A stretch of 64,000 nucleotides of DNA from Streptomyces malaysiensis subsp. samsunensis (GCF_024519315.1 NZ_JANIIC010000014.1:107423-171422), one strand, 5' to 3'; shown: positions 1-8,747, counted from the first letter of the stretch. Notes: generated by a model not told the origin, from the letters alone. A program made the numbers and translations.

Positions 1-983
1 GCCTTACGGGCGGCACCGCCGAAGTGGGTGATCCGGATGCGGTACGGGCGCCCGGCCTGGATGCCCGCCTCCACGGCCGCCCCCGCGTCGTCCACATGGA
101 CGTGCACATTCCACAGGCCGTCGCCGCCGACGACCACCAGGGAGTCGCCGAGGGCGTCCAGGCGCTCCCGCAGGGCGGCCACCGCCGTGTCGTCGGCCTC
201 CAGGAGGTAGATCACCTCGAAGCCGGGCCCGCCCCCTGGGGCGCCGTCGGCGGGACAGCCCGCGGGGTCCTGCCCGGCGGTCGCCAGGGCGCCACCGAGC
301 GGGCGGAGCGGCGCGAGCGCCGCGGGGGCCTCGCCCGACAGGGCCTCGGCGAGCCCGCCCAGGACCGTCACCAGTCCGTAGCCGCCGGCGTCGACCACCC
401 CGGCGCGGGCGAGGACGTCGAGCTGACCGGGGGTGGCCTGGAGCGCGGCGCGGGCGCCCTCGTAGGCGGAGCGGGCCACCGTGGCGACGTCGCCCGTGGC
501 GCGCTCCGCGCCCTCCGCGGCGGCCACGGCGACCGTAAGGACGGTGCCTTCGACGGGGTGCGCGACCGCCAGGTAGGCGAGGTCGACCGCGCGCCGCAGC
601 GCCCGCCGCAGCCCGTCGGCCTCGCCCGTGCCCGGGTTCCCCTCCACCGGGCCGGTGGCCAGGACGTCCGCCATACCGCGCAGCAGCTGCGCCAGGATCG
701 TGCCGGAGTTGCCCCGTGCTCCGATGAGCGCGCCATGGGCCATGGCGCGCACCACATCGGCGAGGGTGGGGCGGGAGACGGCGGCGGAGGCGGCGTGGCC
801 GTCGAAGGCGGCGTCCACGGCCCGGGCGGCGGACTCGACGGTCAGATACAGATTGGTGCCGGTGTCCCCGTCCGCGACCGGATAGACATTGATCGCGTCG
901 ATGTCCGCACGGGCCCGGCCCAGCGCGTCCAGCGCCAGTCCGCACCAGTTCCGTACCGCATCGGCGTCGAGCGTGTGCGGCAC
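1..983 (-). CDS. DAK2 (DhaL-like) domain protein, 3' end beyond window
   Basis: The reading frame starts at a GTG (981-983) preceded by a GAGGAGG ribosome site and runs off the left edge, so the C terminus is missing. The N-terminal part carries the nucleotide-binding motif DGDTGTN near residue 35 and the ARGNSGTILAQLLRG motif near residue 95, both typical of the DhaL/DAK2 fold of dihydroxyacetone-kinase-like and FakA-like fatty-acid kinases. The later part (residues about 240-327) resembles the linker leading to a DegV/FakA-type C-terminal domain. In Streptomyces this gene sits beside rpmB, as here. The exact substrate is not shown by the sequence; a FakA-like role is an inference. Confidence 0.85.
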   Translation of the reverse strand, partial: MPHTLDADAVRNWCGLALDALGRARADIDAINVYPVADGDTGTNLYLTVESAARAVDAAFDGHAASAAVSRPTLADVVRAMAHGALIGARGNSGTILAQLLRGMADVLATGPVEGNPGTGEADGLRRALRRAVDLAYLAVAHPVEGTVLTVAVAAAEGAERATGDVATVARSAYEGARAALQATPGQLDVLARAGVVDAGGYGLVTVLGGLAEALSGEAPAALAPLRPLGGALATAGQDPAGCPADGAPGGGPGFEVIYLLEADDTAVAALRERLDALGDSLVVVGGDGLWNVHVHVDDAGAAVEAGIQAGRPYRIRITHFGGAARK

Positions 984-1248
984 GTAAGGTCCTCCTCGGA
1001 GGCTGCTGGGGCGGGGCGGGCATAGCGTCACCGCAGGGTAGCCGCCGCCCTCGGCGGGTGCCGGGGCAGCCATGATAGTTTCTTTGTACGGGAGTGGCCG
1101 TTGTATGCTGCTCCGGTTGCCCGATGCGAATCGGGCCATTCCCCCAGGCGCCGCCGAGTCCTCCATGATTCAGGCAACGCCCGGGGCATCCGTTCAAGTG
1201 TCCTGTCTCCTCGCGAGAAGCGAGGTTGACCCGTCTTTGGAGTAACCC

Positions 1249-1434
1249 GTGGCTGCCAACTGCGACGTCTGCGGCAAGGGGCCGGGCTTCGGCAACAACA
1301 TCTCGCACTCGCACCGCCGCACCCGCCGTCGTTGGAACCCCAACATCCAGACGGTGCGCGCTGTGGTCGGTCGTACCCCGAAGCGGCTCAACGTCTGCAC
1401 CTCGTGCATCAAGGCCGGCAAGGTTTCGCGCTAG
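1249..1434 (+). CDS. rpmB: 50S ribosomal protein L28
   Basis: A 61-residue protein beginning at GTG with a GGAG site upstream. It starts [21 protein letters not shown] and ends with [14 protein letters not shown], so it has two CxxC pairs and is a zinc-binding (C+) form of L28, a structural protein of the large ribosomal subunit. It is monocistronic, divergent from the DAK2 gene, with a strong terminator right after the stop. Streptomycetes often carry a cysteine-free paralogue used in zinc shortage; this copy should be the zinc-replete form. Confidence 0.97.
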   Translation: MAANCDVCGKGPGFGNNISHSHRRTRRRWNPNIQTVRAVVGRTPKRLNVCTSCIKAGKVSR

Positions 1435-1452
1435 CCGCCCCGCCGTTCGCAC

Positions 1453-1485
1453 AGGCCGGTCCACCCATGGCGTGGACCGGCCTTT
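1453..1485 (+). terminator. rpmB terminator hairpin
   Basis: A perfect 12-bp stem (AGGCCGGTCCAC at 1453-1464 with GTGGACCGGCCT at 1472-1483) and a 7-base loop follow the rpmB stop by 18 bases. It probably also ends thiD transcription from the other strand. Confidence 0.85.
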
Positions 1486-1506
1486 CGCGTGCGTCTGCGC
1501 GGGCCC

Positions 1507-2346
1507 TCAGCCGGATCCCTGCCGCAACCATCCGTGGTCGACGGGGCCGATGCCCGCGCCCAGGGGGAAGCCCGCCGCGATGGCGCCCGTGACGTACGCC
1601 TTGGCCGCCGTGACGGCCTGAGGGACCTCGTATCCGCCCGCCAGATACGTGGCGATCGCCGCGGCGAGGGTGCATCCCGTGCCGTGCGTATGGCGGTTGT
1701 CCTGGCGGGGCGCCCGCAGCCAGTGCTCCTCGGTGCCGTCCGTGAGCAGATCCACCGCCTCACCGCCGGGCAGATGGCCGCCCTTGATCAGCGCCCACCG
1801 CGGGCCGTGGCCCAGTACCGCCCCGGCCGCCCGCCGCTGGTCCTCCTCCGACTCCACCCGGACGCCGGTGAGCTGGGCCACCTCGTCCAGGTTGGGCGTG
1901 GCCACGGTCGCGGTCGGCAGCAGCTTCGTACGGACCGCGTCGAGCGCCTCGACGGCCAGCAGCGGGTCGCCGTGCTTGGAGACCCCGACCGGGTCGACGA
2001 CCACCGGCGCGGGGAGGTCCGCGAGCAGCGCGGCCACGGTCTCGACCAGTTCGGCGCTCGCCAGCATGCCGGTCTTGACCGCCTGGACGCCGATGTCGTC
2101 GGCCACACTGCGGAACTGGGCCCGTACGGCCTCTGCGGGCAGCTCCCAGGCGCCCTGGACGCCCAGGGAGTTCTGCGCCGTCACCGCGGTGATGACGCTC
2201 ATCCCGTGGGCGCCGAGGGCCAGCATGGTCTTCAGATCGGCCTGGATACCCGCACCGCCGCCGGAGTCCGATCCGGCGACGGTGAGGACGCGCACGGGCG
2301 CCGAGCCGTCAGGGGAGGGGCGGGGGACACGGGGAGGTAGGGCCAT
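1507..2346 (-). CDS. thiD: Hydroxymethylpyrimidine/phosphomethylpyrimidine kinase
   Basis: A 279-residue ribokinase-family enzyme that phosphorylates HMP and HMP-P in thiamine biosynthesis. The N-terminal motif [11 protein letters not shown] (residues 25-35) binds the pyrimidine, and the C-terminal HGTGCT motif carries the anion hole and catalytic region. KTGML and DPVGVSKHG are also as in ThiD. It lies just downstream of thiL on the same strand, so the two thiamine genes probably form one unit. The start is the ATG at 2346; the ribosome site there is weak. No TPP riboswitch is visible upstream. Confidence 0.95.
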   Translation of the reverse strand: MALPPRVPRPSPDGSAPVRVLTVAGSDSGGGAGIQADLKTMLALGAHGMSVITAVTAQNSLGVQGAWELPAEAVRAQFRSVADDIGVQAVKTGMLASAELVETVAALLADLPAPVVVDPVGVSKHGDPLLAVEALDAVRTKLLPTATVATPNLDEVAQLTGVRVESEEDQRRAAGAVLGHGPRWALIKGGHLPGGEAVDLLTDGTEEHWLRAPRQDNRHTHGTGCTLAAAIATYLAGGYEVPQAVTAAKAYVTGAIAAGFPLGAGIGPVDHGWLRQGSG

Positions 2347-2440
2347 GGGGCCGAATCTACTCGGCGCCCACGGCGTCCCCGGCGCCCCCTCGGCTCCCTC
2401 ACGGTCCCCCGGCGCCCTCGATCGCCCGTAAGGCTCCCGG

Positions 2441-2526
2441 GGTCACACGGCGCCCTTATAGGTCACTCGGCGCCCTTATGACCCTCACGGTCACTCGGCG
2501 CTCCTACGGTCACTCGGTGCCCTTGC
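2441..2526. repeat. Degenerate ~20-bp direct repeats between thiD and thiL
   Basis: Four imperfect copies of a GGTCACTCGGCGCCCTTAT-like unit begin at about 2441, 2461, 2489 and 2508. The last overlaps the thiL stop codon. No function is evident. Confidence 0.6.
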
Positions 2527-3478
2527 CGTCGCCGAAGTGGTCCCAGCCCCCGTGTGCCCAGGGGGCTCCGTCCACCGTCACCTGGGGCAGCACCGAGGGG
2601 TTCAGCACCTCGCCGATCACCTTCCAGCGGGCCGGCAGCTTGGCGTCGGGCGGGAAGGTGGCCACGATCGCGTGGTCCTCTCCCCCGCTGAGCACCCATT
2701 GCAGCGGGTCGACGCCCACCGCCTGCCCGATGTCCGACATCTGCGAGGGGATGTCGATGTCCGCCGAGCGCAGATCGATACGGACCTTGCTGGCCTCCGC
2801 GATATGCCCGAGGTCGGCCACCAGCCCGTCGCTCACATCGGTCATCGCCGTCGCGCCGAGCCCGGCGGCGGCCGGGCCGGCGTGGTACGGCGGCTCCGGG
2901 CGGCGGTGGGCCTCGACGAACGCCCGCGGCGAGCGGAAGCCGCGGGAGAGCACCGCGTGACCGGCCGCCGACCAGCCCAGCCATCCGGTGACGGCGACAA
3001 CGTCGCCGGGCTTGGCACCGGATCGGGTGACCGGTTCATGGTTGCGCAGATCGCCCAGTGCGGTGATCGCGACAGTGATGGTGTCCCCGCGGACCACATC
3101 GCCGCCGACCACGGCCGCGCCCGCGACCTGGCATTCGTCGCGGATGCCGTCCATCAGCTCGGTCGGCCAGGTCACCGGCAGATCGGCGGGGACCACCAGG
3201 CCGAGCAGCAGGGCGGTCGGCACCGCGCCCATGGCCGCGATGTCCGCCAGGTTCTGGGCCGCGGCCTTACGGCCGACGTCATAGGCGGTGGACCAGTCCC
3301 GGCGGAAGTGCCTGCCCTCCAGCAGGACGTCCGTACTGGCCACGACCCTCCGGTCGGGCGCGGCCACAACCGCGGCGTCATCACCGGGCCCCAGCCTCAC
3401 CGCCGGGGTGGTGGTGAGCCGGGAGGTGAGCTCTCTGATGAGCCCGAACTCCCCCAACTCGCCCACGGTGCCCTTCAT
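2510..3478 (-). CDS. thiL: Thiamine-monophosphate kinase
   Basis: A 322-residue enzyme that phosphorylates thiamine monophosphate to the active cofactor TPP. It has the PurM/ThiL-fold signatures: RLGPGDDAAVV near the N terminus, LLGLVVPADLP, the Mg-ATP motif GGDVVRGDT, the MTDVSDGLVADLGHI motif, and LSGGEDHAIVATF near the C terminus. The start MKGTVGELGEFGLI is chosen because an AAGGGG site precedes it; the frame is open further upstream but that part has no family similarity. It is followed on the same strand by thiD. Confidence 0.95.
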   Translation of the reverse strand: MKGTVGELGEFGLIRELTSRLTTTPAVRLGPGDDAAVVAAPDRRVVASTDVLLEGRHFRRDWSTAYDVGRKAAAQNLADIAAMGAVPTALLLGLVVPADLPVTWPTELMDGIRDECQVAGAAVVGGDVVRGDTITVAITALGDLRNHEPVTRSGAKPGDVVAVTGWLGWSAAGHAVLSRGFRSPRAFVEAHRRPEPPYHAGPAAAGLGATAMTDVSDGLVADLGHIAEASKVRIDLRSADIDIPSQMSDIGQAVGVDPLQWVLSGGEDHAIVATFPPDAKLPARWKVIGEVLNPSVLPQVTVDGAPWAHGGWDHFGDGKGTE

Positions 3479-3614
3479 CCCATCGCCCCTTCGTGCTCGT
3501 GACCACTTGCCGCCCCGCCGCGCTCCCCGCGCGGGTCTCCCCGCGCCGCATGGCGACGCGGTACCGTGGCGTCCCTTCTCTCCACATGATCCTCGTAGCC
3601 GCCCTGGAGGTTCC

Positions 3615-3848
3615 GTGGTACAGGCGTACATCCTGATCCAGACCGAGGTCGGCAGGGCCTCGACAGTGGCCGACATCATTTCCAAGATCCCTGGGGTGAT
3701 ACAGGCGGAGGACGTCACCGGCCCTTATGACGTCATCGTGCGCGCCCAGGCCGACACAGTCGATGAGCTCGGCCGCATGGTGGTCGCGAAAGTCCAACAA
3801 GTGGAAGGCATCACCCGCACCCTGACCTGCCCGGTCGTCCATATCTAG
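3615..3848 (+). CDS. Stand-alone Lrp/AsnC ligand-binding (RAM) domain protein
   Basis: A 77-residue protein starting at GTG with a GGAGG site. It is nothing but the C-terminal effector-binding domain of Lrp/AsnC regulators: VQAYILIQTEVGRASTVADII, then GPYDVIVRAQADTVDELG and VEGITRTLTCPVV. It has no DNA-binding half. Such single-domain proteins assemble into rings and bind amino acids or modulate full-length Lrp proteins. It is divergent from thiL and precedes a lipoprotein gene on the same strand. The ligand cannot be told from sequence. Confidence 0.9.
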   Translation: MVQAYILIQTEVGRASTVADIISKIPGVIQAEDVTGPYDVIVRAQADTVDELGRMVVAKVQQVEGITRTLTCPVVHI

Positions 3849-3868
3849 CGCCCCCGTATGCTCGGCGG

Positions 3869-4366
3869 GTGAATTCCGCACACCGTAGTCCCACGCGAAG
3901 GCTCGCTCCGCTGTGCGTCACCGTGGCGCTCGCCCTGGTGCCGTTGGCCGGTTGCTCCTTCACCGGGGATTCGGACGACGCCGAGGCGCCCGCGGTTCCC
4001 ACGCCGCCCGCGCGGGCGGCGTCATTGTGCCGGGCGCTGCACAAGGAGCTGCCCCGTACCGTGAACGGGCTGAAGCGGGGCACCATCGAGCCCGCCTCGG
4101 ACTACACGGCGATGTGGGGGGATCCTGCCGTGCGGCTGCGCTGCGGGGTTCCCCGGCCGCGGGCGATGGATTCCTCGACCGAGTCGGTCGAGGTGAACGG
4201 CGTCGCATGGCTCCCCGAGAAGCAGAAGGACGGCTACCGCTTCACCACGGTACTGCGCCGGGCGTATGTCGAGGTGACCGTGCCCGGGAAGTACGCCCCC
4301 GAGATCAACGCCCTGGTCGACTTCGCCCATGGCGTGAAGAAGACGGTGCCCGAAGGCGTGGCCTAG
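3869..4366 (+). CDS. DUF3515-type lipoprotein
   Basis: A 165-residue predicted lipoprotein. After a basic start there is a hydrophobic stretch ending in the lipobox LAGC near residue 29, followed by an acidic linker. The mature part has a conserved pattern with two further cysteines (SLCRAL and RLRCGVPRP), probably a disulfide, and a VTVPGKYAPEINALVDFAHGV C terminus. It resembles the actinobacterial DUF3515 family, which has no known function. It follows the Lrp-domain gene by 20 bases, so the two are probably cotranscribed. Start GTG at 3869. Confidence 0.8.
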   Translation: MNSAHRSPTRRLAPLCVTVALALVPLAGCSFTGDSDDAEAPAVPTPPARAASLCRALHKELPRTVNGLKRGTIEPASDYTAMWGDPAVRLRCGVPRPRAMDSSTESVEVNGVAWLPEKQKDGYRFTTVLRRAYVEVTVPGKYAPEINALVDFAHGVKKTVPEGVA

Positions 4367-4402
4367 CGCGGCCCCGTCGAGCGGCGACCGGCGCCGCCGC
4401 TA

Positions 4403-4531
4403 AGCGGATCGGCGGAAGTCGGCTGCGGTTCGGTGGCGCCCCGAAGGGGCGCGGGGAACTGCGCGACCAGCCACGACGCGCCGCGGACGATCGACGGCAG
4501 GTCAGGGCACTTCCAGCGGAGCGCTTAGCGC
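4403..4531. repeat. Dispersed intergenic repeat, copy A
   Basis: About 130 bp containing TTCGGTGGCGCCCCGAA, GGGGCGCGGGG, CCAGCCACGACG and GACGATCGACGGCAGGTCAG. A clearly related copy lies inverted at 54725-54873 with the same order of blocks. Copy A ends across the ddl stop codon (TAA, complement of 4525-4527). It contains the short palindrome GGCGCCCCGAAGGGGCGC and looks like a Streptomyces gene-end repeat. Confidence 0.75.
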
Positions 4532-5697
4532 AGCCCCGTCGAGCGCCGCAGCGCGGCCTGGAGCAGCCGGTCCACCAGCTCGGGGTAGCTCACTCCGCTC
4601 TCCTGCCACATGCGCGGGTACATCGAGATCGGGGTGAAGCCGGGCATGGTGTTGATCTCGTTGATCACGAACTCGCCGCTGTCCAGCAGGAAGAAGTCGG
4701 CCCGGACCAGCCCCTCGCAGGACGCCGCCTCGAAGGCGGCCACCGCGAGCTCCTGGACCCGCCGGGTCTGCTCCTCGGTGAGCGGCGCGGGCACGATGCC
4801 GTCCGCCGAGTCGATGTACTTGGCCTCGAAGTCGTAGAAGGCGTGGGAGGAGACCGGCGGGATCTCGGCGGGCACGCTGGCCCGCGGCCCGTCCTCGTAC
4901 TCCAGCACTCCGCATTCGATCTCGCGGCCGCGCAGCAGCGCCTCCACGATGACCTTCGGGTCGTGGCGCCTGGCCTCCTCGATGGCCTCGTCCAGGTCCG
5001 CGGGGTCGTCGACCTTGCTGATTCCGATGGAGGAGCCGGCGCGCGCGGGCTTCACGAAGAGCGGCCAGCCGTGCTCCTCGGCGAACTCCACGACCCTGCG
5101 GCGGGCGGCGGAAGGTTCCTGCTCCCAGGCGCGGGGGCGGATCACCTCGTACGGGCCGACGGGCAGCCCGAAGGAGACGAACACCCGCTTCATGTACTCC
5201 TTGTCCATGCCCACCGCGGAGGCGAGCACCCCGGCGCCCACATACGGCACCCCGGACAGCTCCAGCAGCCCCTGGAGGGTGCCGTCCTCGCCGTACGGAC
5301 CGTGCAGCATGGGGAAGACGACGTCGACGTCGCCCAGTGCCTTGGGCACCACCCCCGGCTCGCTGTAGACGACCTCGCGGTTCCCCGGGTCGACCGGGAG
5401 GACGACCGAGCCCTCGCTGGACTCGGCGAGCCGTTCGACGCTCGGCAGCTCGCGGTTGGCGATGGCCATCCGCTCCGGCTCGTCCGCGGTCAGCGCCCAA
5501 CGGCCGTCCGCGGTGATGCCGATCGGCAGCACGTCGTACTTCTCACGGTCGATGGCGCGCAGCACGGCGCCCGCGGTGACCACCGAGATGGCGTGCTCGG
5601 AGCTGCGGCCGCCGAAGACGACGGCGACGCGCGGCTTCCGCCGCTCGCCTCCGGAGGAAGCCGGGACAGGGCCTGGGGAAGGGGTCTGGCTGCTCAT
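4525..5697 (-). CDS. ddl: D-alanine--D-alanine ligase
   Basis: A 390-residue ATP-grasp enzyme that makes the D-Ala-D-Ala dipeptide for peptidoglycan. Visible signatures: VVFGGRSSEHAISVVTAGAV at residues about 26-45, HGPYGEDGTLQGLLE, the ATP-grasp loop FVKPARAGSSIGISKV, and the C-terminal Mg-binding stretch RADFFLLDSGEFVINEINTMPGFT. The active-site loop reads SSHAFYDFEAKYID, matching D-Ala ligases rather than the D-Ala-D-Lac ligases of glycopeptide resistance. It is followed on the same strand by nothing close; gpsA lies 34 bases upstream and is cotranscribed with it. Confidence 0.97.
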   Translation of the reverse strand: MSSQTPSPGPVPASSGGERRKPRVAVVFGGRSSEHAISVVTAGAVLRAIDREKYDVLPIGITADGRWALTADEPERMAIANRELPSVERLAESSEGSVVLPVDPGNREVVYSEPGVVPKALGDVDVVFPMLHGPYGEDGTLQGLLELSGVPYVGAGVLASAVGMDKEYMKRVFVSFGLPVGPYEVIRPRAWEQEPSAARRRVVEFAEEHGWPLFVKPARAGSSIGISKVDDPADLDEAIEEARRHDPKVIVEALLRGREIECGVLEYEDGPRASVPAEIPPVSSHAFYDFEAKYIDSADGIVPAPLTEEQTRRVQELAVAAFEAASCEGLVRADFFLLDSGEFVINEINTMPGFTPISMYPRMWQESGVSYPELVDRLLQAALRRSTGLR

Positions 5698-5731
5698 ATC
5701 GCGTTGAGGTTACCTTGCGGTCCGCGCGGCG

Positions 5732-6733
5732 TCAGTGCCGCTCGGCCTTGGCGCTGCGGGACATCAGCTCTTTGAGTGCGACAAGCGGCTGTTTGCCGTC
5801 GTGCACGATTCCCACGACGGTCTCGGTGATGGGCATGTCGACGTCGTAGCGGCGGGCGAGATCCAGCACGGACTCGCACGACTTGACGCCCTCCGCAGTC
5901 TGCTTGGTGACCGCGATGGTCTCCTCCAGTGTCATCCCGCGGCCCAGGTTGGTGCCGAAGGTGTGGTTGCGGGAGAGCGGGGAGGAGCAGGTGGCGACGA
6001 GGTCGCCCATGCCCGCCAGGCCCGCGAAGGTGTGCGCGTCGGCGCCCATCGCCAGGCCCAGCCGGGTCGTTTCGGCGAGGCCGCGGGTGATGAGCGACGC
6101 CTTGGTGTTGTCGCCGAGCCCCATGCCGTCGGCGATGCCCACGGCCAGCGCGATGACGTTCTTCACCGCGCCGCCCAGTTCGCAGCCGACCACATCGGTG
6201 TTGGTGTACGGGCGGAAGTACGCGGTGTGGCAGGCGGTCTGGAGGCGGCGGGCCACGCTCTCGTCGGGGCAGGCCACCACGGCGGCGGCGGGCTGCCGGG
6301 CTGCGATCTCCTTGGCGAGGTTGGGCCCGGTGAGCACCGCGACGCGCTCCGCGGGCGCCTTGGCGACCTCCTGGACGACCTCGCTCATCCGCTTGGCCGT
6401 GCCGAGTTCGACGCCCTTCATCAGGGAGACCAGCACGGTGTCGTCGGCCAGCAGCGGGGCCCAGTCGGAGAGGTTGCCGCGCAGCGTCTGGGAGGGCACG
6501 GAGAAGACGGTGAACTCGGCGCCGTCCGCGGCCTCGGCCGGGTCGGTGGTGGCCCGCACGCCGTCGGGGAGCCGCACTCCGGGGAAGTAGTCGGGATTGG
6601 TGCGGCCGGTGTTGATGGCCTCGACGACACCGGGCCTGCGGCCCCACAGCGTCACCTCGCAGCCGGCGTCGGCGAGCACCATCGCGAAGGCGGTGCCCCA
6701 GGAGCCGGTGCCGAAGACGGCGCAGCGCGTCAC
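5732..6733 (-). CDS. gpsA: Glycerol-3-phosphate dehydrogenase [NAD(P)+]
   Basis: A 333-residue cytoplasmic enzyme that reduces dihydroxyacetone phosphate to sn-glycerol-3-phosphate for phospholipid synthesis. The N terminus has the Rossmann motif FGTGSWGTAF; later motifs are LMKGVE, LTGPNLAKEIA, the catalytic-lysine region LGGAVKNVIALAVGI, and GLAGMGDLVATC with SRNHTFGTNLGRG. Its GTG start overlaps the plsC stop by 4 bases (GTGA), showing translational coupling with the acyltransferase that uses its product. ddl follows in the same direction. Confidence 0.97.
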   Translation of the reverse strand: MTRCAVFGTGSWGTAFAMVLADAGCEVTLWGRRPGVVEAINTGRTNPDYFPGVRLPDGVRATTDPAEAADGAEFTVFSVPSQTLRGNLSDWAPLLADDTVLVSLMKGVELGTAKRMSEVVQEVAKAPAERVAVLTGPNLAKEIAARQPAAAVVACPDESVARRLQTACHTAYFRPYTNTDVVGCELGGAVKNVIALAVGIADGMGLGDNTKASLITRGLAETTRLGLAMGADAHTFAGLAGMGDLVATCSSPLSRNHTFGTNLGRGMTLEETIAVTKQTAEGVKSCESVLDLARRYDVDMPITETVVGIVHDGKQPLVALKELMSRSAKAERH

Positions 6734-7488
6734 TTGCTCTCCTCATCGGCCAGCGGAAGCGGCGGGCCGTCGGTGCCGGGGCGGATGGGCCGGTCGTACC
6801 TCTGGGCGGGCGCCCGCTCTCCGCGCACCTCGGCGAGGAGGTCGGTGATGGCGTCCATGATGGTGTCGGTGGCCGCCCTGAGGACCTCCGCGGTGGGCTC
6901 CTGGCCGTAGAACCCGGACAGGTCCACCGGCGGCCCGGCGTGCACCTTGAGCGTCTTGCGCGGGAAGAGGCGGACCCGCTTCTCCTTGGCGTACGGCGGC
7001 ACGGCCTCGTTGGCGCCCCATTGGGCGACGGGGATGACCGGTGCCTTGGTGAGCAGCGCGACCCGCGCCGCGCCCGTCTTCCCGCGCATGGGCCACATTT
7101 CGGGGTCCCGGGTGAGGGTGCCCTCGGGGTAGAAAGCCACGCACTCGCCCTTGTTGATGGCGTCCACGGCGGACCGGAAGGCGTTGGCGGCGTCGGTGGA
7201 CTCGCGGTAGACGGGGATCTGGCCGGTGCCGCGGAGCATGGTGCCCACGAGGCCGCCTCTGAAGAGAGCGGCCTTGGCGAGGAAGCGCGGCACCCTTCCG
7301 GTGTTGTACTGGAAGTGCGCGTAGGAGAGCGGGTCGAGATACGAGTTGTGATTGATCGCGGTGATAAATCCACCGTCGGCGGGAATGTGCTCCATTCCGT
7401 GCCAGTCCCGCTTGAACAGAACCACCAGCGGCGGTTTGCACAAGACCGCTGCCATGCGGTACCAGAAGCCGATTCTGCGGCCGGACAC
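6730..7488 (-). CDS. plsC: 1-acyl-sn-glycerol-3-phosphate acyltransferase
   Basis: A 252-residue membrane-associated acyltransferase of the PlsC family, acylating lysophosphatidic acid. The catalytic NHNSYLD (H-X4-D) motif, the GTGQIPVYR motif, FYPEGTLTRD and the APVIPVAQWG block are all present and in order. The GTG start (VSGRRIGFWYRM) is preferred because an AGAGAGG site sits at the right distance; the ATG four codons earlier directly abuts that site. The stop overlaps the gpsA start, so the genes for making and acylating glycerol-3-phosphate are coupled. Confidence 0.93.
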   Translation of the reverse strand: MSGRRIGFWYRMAAVLCKPPLVVLFKRDWHGMEHIPADGGFITAINHNSYLDPLSYAHFQYNTGRVPRFLAKAALFRGGLVGTMLRGTGQIPVYRESTDAANAFRSAVDAINKGECVAFYPEGTLTRDPEMWPMRGKTGAARVALLTKAPVIPVAQWGANEAVPPYAKEKRVRLFPRKTLKVHAGPPVDLSGFYGQEPTAEVLRAATDTIMDAITDLLAEVRGERAPAQRYDRPIRPGTDGPPLPLADEESK

Positions 7489-7628
7489 TCGGAACATCCT
7501 CTCTTGGACCCTGCTGACCTGCTGGCTTGCTGCCGTTCGGGCAGCCGCACAAGTGTCGCTCCAGGCACCCCGTCTGTCGAGGACACCGTAACCCCGCACG
7601 TCTTCGGCGAGCCGGACAGCAGGTCAGA

Positions 7629-8480
7629 ATGAGGCCCGTGGGAACAAACGGAGCCCCTGTGACCTGGACCCTCGTAGTGCCGCTGAAGCCCTTGTCACGG
7701 GCCAAGACCCGGCTCTCCGACGCCGCGGGGGACGGCCCCCGCGCCTCGCTCGCGCTCGCCTTTGCCCAGGACACGGTGGGCGCGGCGCTGGCGAGTCGGT
7801 GGGTGCGGGGGGTGACCGTCGTCACCGACGACCCGCTCGCCGGACGTGAGCTGTCGGCCCTCGGCGCCCGGATCGTGCCCGACTCTCCGGGGCGCGGGCT
7901 GAACGCGGCGCTCGCGCACGGCGTCCGCGCGGTCCGCGGGGAGCGCCCGGGGGCGGCCGTGGCGGCGATGAACGCCGATCTCCCCGCGCTGCGGACGGCG
8001 GAACTCGACCTGGTGCTCGAGGCCGCCTCCGGCTTCCCCCGCGCCTTTCTCGCGGACGCCGCGGGAGTGGGCACCACACTGCTCTCGGCGGCGGCGGGCG
8101 CCGAGCTGGCACCCGCCTTCGGGGGCCCCTCACGGGCCCGGCACCGGGCGTCGGGGGCGCGGGAGATCGAGCTCGCGGGGGTGGACTCGGTGCGGCGCGA
8201 CGTGGACACGGCCGGGGATCTGCGCGCGGCGATGGCCCTGGGCGTGGGCGCCCACACCAGGGCTAGGCTGGCGGACATGCAGGGAACCGCCTATACGTAC
8301 GACCCCGAGACCCGCGCCGGCAGCGTGCTGCTCGACGACGGCACCCCGCTGCCGTTCGACACCGCGGCGTTCGACGCCGGGGGGCTGCGGATGCTGCGCC
8401 CGGGGCAGCGGGTGCGGATCGAGGTGGCGGGCGAGGGCGAGCAGCGCCGGGTCGTCTTCGTCACGCTCCAGACGTTCTGA
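7629..8480 (+). CDS. cofC: 2-phospho-L-lactate guanylyltransferase (CofC), with C-terminal extension
   Basis: A 283-residue protein. Residues about 14-210 form a nucleotidyltransferase of the CofC/FbiD family, which activates phospholactate or phosphoenolpyruvate with GTP for coenzyme F420 synthesis: VVPLKPLSRAKTRL, TVVTDDPLAGRELSALGA, PGRGLNAALAHG, MNADLPAL, and RRDVDTAGDLRAA. About 65 more residues follow in frame from an internal ATG at 8278 (MQGTAYTYDPETRAG...), resembling a small OB/cold-shock-like fold (SVLLDDGTPLPFD, LLRPGQRVRIEV). This could be a fusion, or a separate small gene whose upstream stop has been lost. Divergent from plsC. Confidence 0.85.
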   Translation: MRPVGTNGAPVTWTLVVPLKPLSRAKTRLSDAAGDGPRASLALAFAQDTVGAALASRWVRGVTVVTDDPLAGRELSALGARIVPDSPGRGLNAALAHGVRAVRGERPGAAVAAMNADLPALRTAELDLVLEAASGFPRAFLADAAGVGTTLLSAAAGAELAPAFGGPSRARHRASGAREIELAGVDSVRRDVDTAGDLRAAMALGVGAHTRARLADMQGTAYTYDPETRAGSVLLDDGTPLPFDTAAFDAGGLRMLRPGQRVRIEVAGEGEQRRVVFVTLQTF

Positions 8481-8603
8481 GCGCCGTAGAGGTCCTGAGC
8501 GCCGTGGACGTTGTGAGCAACGTAGGCGTTCTGAGCAATGTGGATGTTCCGAGCGCCGCGGATGTCCTGAGCGCCGTGGACGTTCCGCGGCCGTGGACGC
8601 GCT
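8478..8603. repeat. 18-bp tandem repeat after cofC
   Basis: Six full and one partial copies of an 18-bp unit (consensus TGAGCGCCGTGGACGTTC) run head to tail starting exactly at the cofC stop codon TGA. Copies differ by two to five bases. Being a multiple of three it stays open in frame on the opposite strand, but no start or codon bias supports translation. Confidence 0.85.
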
Positions 8604-8682
8604 GAGCACCAACCCTTCCGGGGCTTCGGACGTTCCGGGCGGCCCGGAGCGGCGGCCCGGAACCGGGCGCGGACAGCACCGC

Positions 8683-8712
8683 GGGCCGGTCTCCCCTCGG
8701 GGAGCCCGGCCC
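8683..8712. terminator. Bidirectional terminator between cofC and hupS
   Basis: GGGCCGG-t-CTCCCC pairs with GGGGAG-c-CCGGCCC around a two-base loop, between the convergent cofC and hupS genes. It lacks a T-run, as is common in Streptomyces. Confidence 0.7.
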
Positions 8713-8747
8713 GGCGCGGATGCGGTATGGCGCCTGTGCGCCGCCGG

